A stretch of 64,000 nucleotides of DNA from Planctomycetota bacterium (GTDB taxonomy: Bacteria; Planctomycetota; Phycisphaerae; UBA1845). The stretch lies in the NCBI GenBank assembly GCA_030616775.1, contig JAUWWQ010000014.1:1-64000 (forward strand), in the 5' to 3' direction. The notes beneath the pieces were generated by a model. It made no database searches and was not told where the DNA came from. It saw only the letters and a program-made list of their open reading frames with translations. The stretch's first letter is position 1. Every line of letters starts with the position of its first letter. Shown here one piece after another: positions 18,453-26,771 of this stretch. Made by a program: the position numbers and the translations under genes.

Positions 18453-18792
18453 GCGGTTCTCCAGCCCCGGTCCGGCTCTCCAACATGAGGCCACGTGCCA
18501 CTAGCCAAGCACGTCCTGCTGTCCCGCGCGGGCCCACTGCGCAGCGAGCCGCTCGGTATCACCGTACAAGATAACTCAGAGGGCCTATGAGGGACAGGGT
18601 TGACGTCGAAGTAACCGGCGAGGCGAACACCGTTGCGAAAACGCTGAACAAGCCTATCTTTGACTTCACCAGGAAGCAGAGCTGGCAGAAGCGGGAATCC
18701 CGCCAGACCAGACAGCCTGGGACGGTCCGCTAGGATGGCGGTCACTCGTTGGATGCGAGACGAGTCGCGGCGCAGACAACTGGGGAGGAATA
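18453..18792. other. Divergent intergenic region between the sugar importer and the GH38 gene
   Basis: Promoters for both directions should lie here, but no good -35/-10 pair stands out. The right end holds the GGGGAGGA ribosome-binding site (18782-18789) of the mannosidase gene. The arrangement suggests, without proving, that the importer and the glycosidase share a control region. Confidence 0.4.
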
Positions 18793-21700
18793 ATGGTCGA
18801 AAGGCGAAAGACAATGTTTCGACGGTCGATGTGGTTGATCCTATCGAGTGCTGCCTTGGCGGCCATCGCCTGGGCCGGGCCATCGGTCCACAGCGATGAG
18901 GTGGAAAAAGTCTCTCACATTGACAAGGAGCAGGAACCCGCACTCTACGTTACGGCCACGGCACATCTGGATACGCAATGGCTATGGACGATCCAGACCA
19001 CGATCGACGAGTACATTCCCAATACGCTGCACGGCAACTTTGCCCTCTTCGATCAGTTTCCCAATTACGTGTTCAGTTTCGAGGGTGCGTTTCGCTACAT
19101 GCTGGCGAAGGAGTACTACCCCGAGGAGTATGCCAGGCTCAAGGACTACATAGCGCAAGGGAGATGGCACGTTTGCGGCAGCTCGGTCGACGCCGGCGAC
19201 GTCAACGTTCCCTCGCCGGAGTCGCTCATCAGGCACATCCTGTACGGCAACGGTTTCTTCGAGCAGGAGTTCGGCCGGACAAGCTGCGACATTTTCCTGC
19301 CCGATTGCTTCGGCTTCGGTTACGCCCTCCCGTCGGTGGCGGCCCACTGCGGGCTCAAAGGGTTTTCGACGCAGAAGCTGACCTGGGGCTCCTCCGTGGA
19401 GATTCCCTTTGACATCGGCGTGTGGGAGGGTGTGGACGGTTCGACGATCGTGGCGGCGGTCAACCCGGGCGACTATGTCAGCAAGCTTCGCGGCGATCTG
19501 AGCACTGACAGTGAATGGCTGCAGCGCATCCAGAGACTCGGCCACCAATCCGGCGCGCACGTGGGCTACAAGTATTTCGGTGTCGGAGATGTGGGCGGGG
19601 CACCGGACGAGGAGTCGGTGACCTGGCTGGAGAAGGCGCTGGCCGGCGAGGGGCCGATCCGCGTGATCAGCGCCCCTGCGGATCAACTCTACCGGGATCT
19701 GACGCCTGAGCAGATCGGGCGGCTCCCCCGGTACAAAGGTGAGCTTCTTATGACGCGCCACGGTACGGGTTGTTACACGTCGCAGGCGGCGATGAAACGC
19801 TGGAACCGCAAGAACGAACTGCTGGCCGATGCTGCGGAACGGGCGTCGGTGGCGGCAGATTGGCTCGGCGCGGCGGTCTATCCGAGAGCCAGGCTCCAGG
19901 AGGCTTGGATCCGGTTTCTTTGGCACCAGTTTCACGATGATCTGACCGGCACCAGCATCCCGCAAGCCTATACTTTCTCCTGGAACGATGAGATCATCGC
20001 CCTCAACCAGTTCGCGGCGGTTCTTGGCAACGCCGTAGGAGCCGTGGCCAGGGCGTTGGACACGCAAGTCGAAGGGGTCCCTGTGATCGTATTCAATCCA
20101 CTGGGCGTTAGGCGCGAGGACGTGGTCGAAGCGACCGTTAGATTTCCCGACAGCACTGCTCGGGCGGTGCGTGTGTATGGACCATCGGGCCGGGAGGTCC
20201 CATCGCAGGTCAACGGAGTCAATGACAAGGAAGTCCAAGTTCTCTTCCTGGCGCGAGTGCCGTCGGTGGGGTTTGCGGTTTATGACGTTCGGCCCGCAGC
20301 GGCACCCTGCTCGATGTCCACGGGGCTTTCGGTAACGGAGTCGGGGCTGGAGAATCGCAAGTATCGCGTCCGCCTGAACAAAGACGGCGACGTGGCAGGC
20401 ATTTACGATAAGTCTATAGGACGTGAGCTTCTGGCGCGTCCTGCCCGGCTAGAACTGTTCCCAAACACGCCGGATTACTGGTCTGAGTGGGAGATCCGAT
20501 ACGAGGACATCGCGGCCAAGCCTTACGCCCATGCGGCCAATCCGGTCGAAGTCAAGGTGATCGAACGCGGCCCGGCCCGGGCGGCGATAAAGGTAGTCCG
20601 CCGGACGGCCGGATCCACCTTTTTCCAGCAGATTCGCCTGGCAGCCGGCCAAGCGGGAGCGCACGTGGAATGGGGCACGAGCATCGACTGGCGCACGCCG
20701 AAGACACTCCTTAAGGCGTCCTTCCCGCTCACAAGCTCAAATGAGTCGGCCACCTACGATCTGGGTTTTGGGGTCATTGAACGCCCAAACAACACCGAGA
20801 AAAAATACGAAGTTCCCGCTCAGCAGTGGGCGGACCTTTCCGCAAAGGACGGCTCATTCGGCGTGTCGATCCTCAACGACTGCAAGTACGGCTGGGACAA
20901 GCCTGACGACAGCACCTTGCGACTTACGTTGATTCACAGCCCTAACGACATCGAGAAGGACATGGGTCGGCACGAGCTGACGTACGGCCTCTACGGTCAC
21001 AAGGGCGATTGGCGCGCCGGCCAGACTATCCCACAGGCGGCCCGGCTCAATCAACCGCTGATGGCTTTTGTGACGGTCGCCCACCCTGGGACGCTCGGGA
21101 AACGCTTTTCCTTCTTAAGGGTAAACACACCACAAGCGGTGGTCCGGGCGATCAAGAAGGCGGAAAAGACAGACGAGATCATCGTTCGTCTGCAGGAGGC
21201 ACATGGGATGCCCGTGCGTGACGTCGGCTTGTCATTCGCCATGCCCGTCGTTGCCGCCCGCGAGGTCAGTGGGGTCGAGCGGCCCATCGGTGATGTCGAG
21301 GTGCGCGGCGGCCTGCTGGCCGTGGACCTGGGTCCATATCAGCCGCGAACGCTCGCCGTGAAGCTGGCCCGCTCGAGCAGCCGGCTCACCTCTCCGGTCG
21401 CCCGGACGGTCGCCCTGCCCTTCGATCTTGACGTCGTCAGCCGAGACGATGACAGAACGGACGGCGATTTTGACGGGGCAGGTCATACACTGCCGGCGGA
21501 GCTGCTTCCGTCGACGATTGTAAGCGGGGATATCCTGTTTGCGGTCGGTCCTACGGCAGCGGACAGGAACAACGCACTTCGCTGCCGCGGTCAGACAATT
21601 ACCCTGCCGTCGGGTGACTTCGACCATCTGTATATTCTGGCGGCGGCGGCAGGCGGGCCCGCGACCGGAGTGTTCCGGGCGGGGAAGGAGTCGGCCAAGA

Positions 21701-22734
21701 TCGCCGTCCATGATTTCACCGGCTGGGTCGGCCAATCGGACAGCCTGATGGTGAACGGCTGGCTGTACGATGCCGCCAACATGGCTCCCGGCTTTATCCA
21801 TCGTGACGAAATCGCCTGGGTCGGTACGCACCGACACGATGCCGGCACCGGGGGCAATGAACCCTACGTATTCTGCTATCTGTTCAATTACGACATTGAC
21901 CTCCCTGCAGGTGCCACTGAGGTGACGCTTCCGAATATCGAGCGTATTCGTATCATGGCCATGACCGTTGCTGACAATCCCAACGAGGATACGGCGCCCG
22001 CCCAGCCGCTTTACGACCGCATCACCGCCGCATACGTCAAGCCCCACGGCGGGCTGTACATCGATCCTGTTACTGTCAACCTGACCACGGACCTTGAAGG
22101 TGCGGAAATCGTTTATACGCTCGACGGCAGCGAGCCGACCGCATCTTCGTCCCATTACACCAGTCCGTTCGAGCTGGACCACAGCGCCGTGGTGGCCGCA
22201 CGGGTGGTTGGGCGGGGCGTGCTCCACGACCGTGTAACCCGCGCCAATTTCACGATCACCGAGCCTCGCACCCCGGAAGACCCACCGGATGTCATGCGCG
22301 GTCTGGAGTATCGCTACTACGAAGGTGATTGGGAGAAACTGCCGAACTTTGACACGCTCACACCGGTCACGTCAGGGACGATTGCGGGTTTCAATCTGAC
22401 ACCGCGGGCCCGGGATGACCGATACGCTCTCACACTGACGGGTTTCGTGGGCATCCCACGGGAAGGTATCTACACCTTCTACACATCGAGTGACGATGGC
22501 AGCAGGCTGTACGTCGGTGACGTCGAAGTCGTGGATAACGACGGCCTGCACGGGATGCGCGAACGGTCCGGAAGAATCGGTCTGAAGGCGGGGTTGCACG
22601 CAATCCGGGTGATCTTCTTCGAACACAGCGGCGGTGAGGGCCTGGAAGTCCGCTACGAGGGCCCGGGGATTGAAAAGAGACTGATCCCGGCAGGCGCCCT
22701 GTACCGTGCGGAAACAGGCGAAGCCCCGGAGTGA
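18793..22734 (+). CDS. Secreted GH38 alpha-mannosidase-like enzyme with chitobiase-C-like and PA14 domains
   Basis: Retaining zinc glycosidase acting on alpha-mannosides, 1313 residues. A signal peptide covers about residues 8-30. The GH38 catalytic domain starts at AHLDTQWLW (zinc ligands His58 and Asp60). The likely nucleophile is Asp171 in FLPDCFGFGYALP, and WHQFHDDLTGTS (His378/His381) supplies the remaining zinc ligand. The GH38 C-terminal beta domains run to about residue 860. Near residues 1075-1150 a segment with VYTLDGSEPT matches the chitobiase/beta-hexosaminidase C-terminal-type module. A PA14 domain (YRYYEGDW, FYTSSDDGSRLYVG) ends the protein and probably binds glycans. It is divergent from the sugar importer, consistent with outside hydrolysis and uptake of a sugar, though this pairing is inferred. 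Confidence 0.85.
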   Translation: MVERRKTMFRRSMWLILSSAALAAIAWAGPSVHSDEVEKVSHIDKEQEPALYVTATAHLDTQWLWTIQTTIDEYIPNTLHGNFALFDQFPNYVFSFEGAFRYMLAKEYYPEEYARLKDYIAQGRWHVCGSSVDAGDVNVPSPESLIRHILYGNGFFEQEFGRTSCDIFLPDCFGFGYALPSVAAHCGLKGFSTQKLTWGSSVEIPFDIGVWEGVDGSTIVAAVNPGDYVSKLRGDLSTDSEWLQRIQRLGHQSGAHVGYKYFGVGDVGGAPDEESVTWLEKALAGEGPIRVISAPADQLYRDLTPEQIGRLPRYKGELLMTRHGTGCYTSQAAMKRWNRKNELLADAAERASVAADWLGAAVYPRARLQEAWIRFLWHQFHDDLTGTSIPQAYTFSWNDEIIALNQFAAVLGNAVGAVARALDTQVEGVPVIVFNPLGVRREDVVEATVRFPDSTARAVRVYGPSGREVPSQVNGVNDKEVQVLFLARVPSVGFAVYDVRPAAAPCSMSTGLSVTESGLENRKYRVRLNKDGDVAGIYDKSIGRELLARPARLELFPNTPDYWSEWEIRYEDIAAKPYAHAANPVEVKVIERGPARAAIKVVRRTAGSTFFQQIRLAAGQAGAHVEWGTSIDWRTPKTLLKASFPLTSSNESATYDLGFGVIERPNNTEKKYEVPAQQWADLSAKDGSFGVSILNDCKYGWDKPDDSTLRLTLIHSPNDIEKDMGRHELTYGLYGHKGDWRAGQTIPQAARLNQPLMAFVTVAHPGTLGKRFSFLRVNTPQAVVRAIKKAEKTDEIIVRLQEAHGMPVRDVGLSFAMPVVAAREVSGVERPIGDVEVRGGLLAVDLGPYQPRTLAVKLARSSSRLTSPVARTVALPFDLDVVSRDDDRTDGDFDGAGHTLPAELLPSTIVSGDILFAVGPTAADRNNALRCRGQTITLPSGDFDHLYILAAAAGGPATGVFRAGKESAKIAVHDFTGWVGQSDSLMVNGWLYDAANMAPGFIHRDEIAWVGTHRHDAGTGGNEPYVFCYLFNYDIDLPAGATEVTLPNIERIRIMAMTVADNPNEDTAPAQPLYDRITAAYVKPHGGLYIDPVTVNLTTDLEGAEIVYTLDGSEPTASSSHYTSPFELDHSAVVAARVVGRGVLHDRVTRANFTITEPRTPEDPPDVMRGLEYRYYEGDWEKLPNFDTLTPVTSGTIAGFNLTPRARDDRYALTLTGFVGIPREGIYTFYTSSDDGSRLYVGDVEVVDNDGLHGMRERSGRIGLKAGLHAIRVIFFEHSGGEGLEVRYEGPGIEKRLIPAGALYRAETGEAPE

Positions 22735-23057
22735 GACGGCTTCGAAGCAAAGCTGTTTCCCGCTGTCCGGTCGAAATGGGCGTTAACGACTCTACCTTTG
22801 TGCCTCTAACCTTCGTCAATGTGGAGGGACTTGAATGACCATCCACGTCGACGGCGTTGAAATCGCTCTGGACCTCGGCTACGATATCGTCTTTCAGCTG
22901 TCGCAAGTTCGTGCAACTGCGGCGTGGGGTGCGGTTTCACCGCCTCCAATGACCAGGGCGCGAGCATGGGGGGAAATATCGCTGGTTTGCATGCCGGGGC
23001 CCAGCGAGGCTTCCTCAGTTTCTCCATGCCTGGCAAGGGCTGGATCGACAGAGAGTC
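22735..23057. other. Intergenic stretch upstream of the HzsA-like cluster
   Basis: About 320 bases with no gene that I can support. Several overlapping frames are open on both strands but lack ribosome-binding sites and recognisable content. No strong promoter motif was seen. Confidence 0.4.
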
Positions 23058-25136
23058 ATGGCGCAAATGAGACTCCTTCAAGTACGGTGGAGATGGTCAG
23101 AGACGCGACCAGCGCTGGCGGGGCGTTCGCCTGTGCCGGTTTTTGTCATGGCTGTCCTGCTGACTTGGCCGTGCATCGTATGGTCGAGCGGCGTCCCTAC
23201 AACTCGCATCGAATCACCCATCGTATTCGTGCAGATCCCGGCCGGGTCGGATATCGAGAAGCTACCCGGGCGCGCACAAGGAATGCTGCGTGCCAACTAT
23301 GGCGAAGGCGGTCGCGTTGTCCGCCTCGATCCCGATGGTAAGCTGCAAGTGCTGACTGAGGGATTCAGCAGCGCATGCGAGCTGGATGTTTCCTTTGATG
23401 CGAAGTGTATTCTGTTCGCAGCCAAGCGGGAAGCGCAGGACCGGTGGAACATCTGGGAGATGAACGCCGACGGATCAGACGCAAGGCAGATCACCAAGGA
23501 CCTGGGAAACTGTCGTAGTCCTGCCTATCAGTCCACGCTGTATACCATCGTTTCCACTGAGCCGTGGTATCAGATCATGTTCGTCAGCGATGCAGCCGGG
23601 GTTATGAACGAGTATGGCGCCGGGCTCGCAACGAGCCTCTATAGCTGCAGACTCGACGGCAGTGAGGTGCGCCGGTTGACGATGAACCTGAGCGACGACA
23701 TGGACCCGTTCCTGATGGAGGACGGTCGTGTGCTGCTGGCCGGTTGGCAGCGCATGGACCTTGGGCGCGGTCCTCTAGGACGGGTGGCGCTGTTCGGCGT
23801 GAACACGGATGGCACGGATTACGCGTTATTCTGCGGTGATCAAGGGCGGCGTATCAAGCACATGCCCAGCGCTACAACTGATCGGTTGGTGGTGTTCATT
23901 GAAGCCGACGAAGTGGGGTGGGATGGTGCAGGGCAGCTTGCTTCGGTGAAGCTGCGACGTAACTTCTACTCGCATCGACAGGTGACCCATGGTGAGCCCG
24001 GGTTGTACCATTCACCATCGCCGCTGAGTGATGGTACTGTGCTGGTATCGTTCCGACAGGCGATCGCGACGGACACTCACGGCATCTACCGGCTCGATCC
24101 GCGTGGCGGACGAAAGGAACTGGTCTTCGACGATCCGAAATTCCACGACATGCATGCCAAGGTGCTGGCTCCCCGGCCCCGGCCGGACGGACGGTCCAGC
24201 GTGGTCAATGAGAAGTATTCGACTGGGAAATTCTATTGCCTCAATGCCTACCAGACAGACCCGGCTCTGACGCCACAAATGAGGCCGCGAATGATCAAGC
24301 GCCTGCGCGTCATAGAAGGTGTGCCGGAGCCCGCCGGTATGGATGTCGCTCACCCATCCGACGCTTCGTTGGCGGGTACCCGCATGAACGTCGGCGGTTC
24401 GGAGAGTCACTTTGCCGGGATTGCCATGAAACGATTGTTGGGCGTGGTTCCGGTCGAGGAGGATGGATCATTCCACATCGAAGTACCGGCCGACACGCCC
24501 ATTCAGCTTCAAACCCTCGATGCCAATGGGATGGCGCTTGGCACCTGCGGCTGGATATGGGTAAAGCATCGTGAGCGGCGCGGATGCATCGGCTGTCACG
24601 AGGATCCCGAGCTAACGCCGGAGAACAGATTCGTTGACGCATTGAAACGCCCAGGCAACAAGCTGACCCTGCCCGCAAAGAAGAGACGGACAGTCGATTT
24701 CCGTCGCGACGTCATGCCGATCATCGTCAAGAAATGCACGGCATGCCACTCGTGCCAGAGCGCCGGGCCGGTCCTACGTGCTGAACCGACCGGGCAGTCC
24801 AACCTTGCGTACCACAGCCTGACTGCCCCCATCTCGAGTTCGCTTGTGAGCGCTGAACGTGTCAAGGGGCATTATGTGCATCCCGGGCAGGCCCGAACCA
24901 GCTCGCTAATTTGGCGCATCTTTGGCCGCAACACCTCTCGCCCGTGGGATGAAAGCTACCGTCCCGAAGAACTATTTCCTGTGTGTCCACCACGGGGGGC
25001 CGGACAACTGACTGAGGACGAAAAACTGACCTTCATCGAGTGGATCGATCTGGGCGCACATTGGGATGGTATCCCCGGAGCGGATGAATCCACCGTAGAC
25101 ACGGCTGGGCATATTGAGAGTGAAGGTGTGAAATGA
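23058..25136 (+). CDS. HzsA-like diheme protein with a TolB-type propeller
   Basis: First gene of the cytochrome cluster, 692 residues. A hydrophobic export segment lies near residues 28-45 (VMAVLLTWPCIVWS). Residues about 50-370 form PD40/TolB-like propeller blades (WNIWEMNADGSDARQIT, CRLDGSEVRRLT). The C-terminal half has c-heme motifs CIGCH at residue 510 and CTACH at 560, with VDFRRDVMPIIVKKC before the second. This blade-plus-two-heme layout is that of the alpha subunit of hydrazine synthase and of the widespread HzsA-related proteins of Planctomycetota. No beta or gamma subunit is present, so hydrazine synthesis is not implied. The start lacks a strong ribosome-binding site. The stop overlaps the next start (ATGA). 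Redox function is inferred. Confidence 0.75.
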   Translation: MAQMRLLQVRWRWSETRPALAGRSPVPVFVMAVLLTWPCIVWSSGVPTTRIESPIVFVQIPAGSDIEKLPGRAQGMLRANYGEGGRVVRLDPDGKLQVLTEGFSSACELDVSFDAKCILFAAKREAQDRWNIWEMNADGSDARQITKDLGNCRSPAYQSTLYTIVSTEPWYQIMFVSDAAGVMNEYGAGLATSLYSCRLDGSEVRRLTMNLSDDMDPFLMEDGRVLLAGWQRMDLGRGPLGRVALFGVNTDGTDYALFCGDQGRRIKHMPSATTDRLVVFIEADEVGWDGAGQLASVKLRRNFYSHRQVTHGEPGLYHSPSPLSDGTVLVSFRQAIATDTHGIYRLDPRGGRKELVFDDPKFHDMHAKVLAPRPRPDGRSSVVNEKYSTGKFYCLNAYQTDPALTPQMRPRMIKRLRVIEGVPEPAGMDVAHPSDASLAGTRMNVGGSESHFAGIAMKRLLGVVPVEEDGSFHIEVPADTPIQLQTLDANGMALGTCGWIWVKHRERRGCIGCHEDPELTPENRFVDALKRPGNKLTLPAKKRRTVDFRRDVMPIIVKKCTACHSCQSAGPVLRAEPTGQSNLAYHSLTAPISSSLVSAERVKGHYVHPGQARTSSLIWRIFGRNTSRPWDESYRPEELFPVCPPRGAGQLTEDEKLTFIEWIDLGAHWDGIPGADESTVDTAGHIESEGVK

Positions 25137-26758
25137 CACACGCACCTGTAGCCATAAGCGTCTTTCTCCTGGCTGTGGGACCGGCAAGAGGAAAGGAGCC
25201 AACCTTGCCCGTCTTTGAGGACGTAACCGAGCAGGCCGGCATTCGCTTTAAGCACAGTTACGGCGATCACAATCTCAGTAACATTGTCGAAGGGACCGGC
25301 CCGGGTTGCGTGTTCTTCGATTACGACGGCGACGGGCATCTCGACATCTATTTCTTGAATGGGTGTTGGCTGCGCGAGGTCAATGATAATTTCGGACGGG
25401 ACTTAAGAGGCAAGCTATCCAACGCACTATACCGCAATAACGGCGACGGCACTTTCAGCGATGTAACCCACAATACCAGGGTGGGTGATCAGGGGTATGG
25501 AATGGGGGCTTCGGCAGCCGACTATGATAACGACGGAGACCTGGATCTATATGTGTTGAATTATGGTCCCAACGTGCTCTACCGTAACAATGGGGATGGT
25601 ACTTTCACGGATGTCTCCTCCAAATCAGGACTGGAGGATACCTATTGGAGCCTGTCGGCCCCGTGGTTGGACTATGACAGAGATGGGGATCTGGATGTCT
25701 ATGTCGCCAATTATCTGGAATACGATGCGGGGAAGTTCCGTGACTTCTATGCGGCAGCCGGGTATCCCGGTCCGCTAAGCTATAAGGCCCAACCCGACCG
25801 ACTTTATCGCAACAACGGCGACGGTACATTCACTGATGTGACCAAAGAGACCGGACTGCACTTCCCCGACGGCCGGGCGATGAGCGCAATCGCCACGGAC
25901 CTCAACAACGACGGGAATATGGACCTCTACGTGGCCAACGATGCCACACCCAATTGCTACTTTGTGAACAACGGCAAGGGGACCTTTACGAATCAGGCCC
26001 TGGAATGGAGCCTGGCTTTTGGAGAAGGCGGACAGGGTGCTTCCTCGATGGGTCCGGTTGTCGGCGATGTGGATCGCAACGGCCTGCTGGATGTATACAT
26101 TCCGGATATGGGGTACGGGTGCCTGTTGATCAACAAGGGCAAATGGTTTGTAGACGTGACTGCACCGAGCAATCTGGCTGTGGCATGTGGCCAGTATACC
26201 GGATGGGGCGGCGGACTGATTGATTACGACAACGACGGCTACCTTGATGTGTTCGTGGCCAACGGCAACGCCCATCACGAGTACACCGAGGAGGACGTCC
26301 TGTTGCGCAACGACGGGAACGGAAAGTTTATTGACGTAGCCAAACAGTCCGGGCCGTACTTCAAAGAAAAGTACGTCGGCCGGGGGGCTGCTTTCGCCGA
26401 CTATGACAACGACGGTGATATGGACATGCTGGTCATGAACCTTAATGGGCCGGCCAAGTTGCTCCGCAACAATGGTGGGAACAAGAACCATTGGCTGACG
26501 GTTGTCCCCAAGCTGGCCCGCACCAAGGTCGAGGCGATTGGTGCCCGCGTCACGGTCATGGTCGGCGGGATGCGGATGGTGCAGGAACTGGTCGCGGTGA
26601 CGGGCTATCTTTCACAAAGCGACCCCCGAGGTCATTTCGGCTTGGGCAAGGCGACCAAAGCCGATAGTGTCGAGATTCGCTGGCCGAACGGCAGCGTTAC
26701 CAGCTTGAAGAACGTCAAGGCCGACCGGATTCTCACGGTCGTTCAGGATGACGGATAA
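25133..26758 (+). CDS. Exported ASPIC/UnbV protein with FG-GAP/VCBS repeats (CRTAC1-like)
   Basis: A 541-residue secreted beta-propeller protein. A short signal peptide ends near GPARGKEP. It is followed by at least six FG-GAP/VCBS blades with calcium-binding loops of the D-Y-D-x-D-G-D-x-D-L-D-x-Y type and the recurring LYRNNGDGTFTDV strand. The C-terminal segment with HWLTVVPKL, GARVTVMVGG and VEIRWPNGSVTSL is the ASPIC/UnbV module. Such proteins are abundant in Planctomycetota and Acidobacteriota, and their molecular function is not established. It overlaps the upstream stop by 4 bases and its own end lies 13 bases before the next start, so the three cytochrome-related genes form one coupled transcript. 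Confidence 0.85.
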   Translation: MTHAPVAISVFLLAVGPARGKEPTLPVFEDVTEQAGIRFKHSYGDHNLSNIVEGTGPGCVFFDYDGDGHLDIYFLNGCWLREVNDNFGRDLRGKLSNALYRNNGDGTFSDVTHNTRVGDQGYGMGASAADYDNDGDLDLYVLNYGPNVLYRNNGDGTFTDVSSKSGLEDTYWSLSAPWLDYDRDGDLDVYVANYLEYDAGKFRDFYAAAGYPGPLSYKAQPDRLYRNNGDGTFTDVTKETGLHFPDGRAMSAIATDLNNDGNMDLYVANDATPNCYFVNNGKGTFTNQALEWSLAFGEGGQGASSMGPVVGDVDRNGLLDVYIPDMGYGCLLINKGKWFVDVTAPSNLAVACGQYTGWGGGLIDYDNDGYLDVFVANGNAHHEYTEEDVLLRNDGNGKFIDVAKQSGPYFKEKYVGRGAAFADYDNDGDMDMLVMNLNGPAKLLRNNGGNKNHWLTVVPKLARTKVEAIGARVTVMVGGMRMVQELVAVTGYLSQSDPRGHFGLGKATKADSVEIRWPNGSVTSLKNVKADRILTVVQDDG

Positions 26759-26771
26759 GGAGAGCGACGCC

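Noticed and set aside
23058-25136. True hydrazine synthase
   Set aside because: Only an alpha-like subunit is present and the neighbours are not those of the anammox gene cluster.
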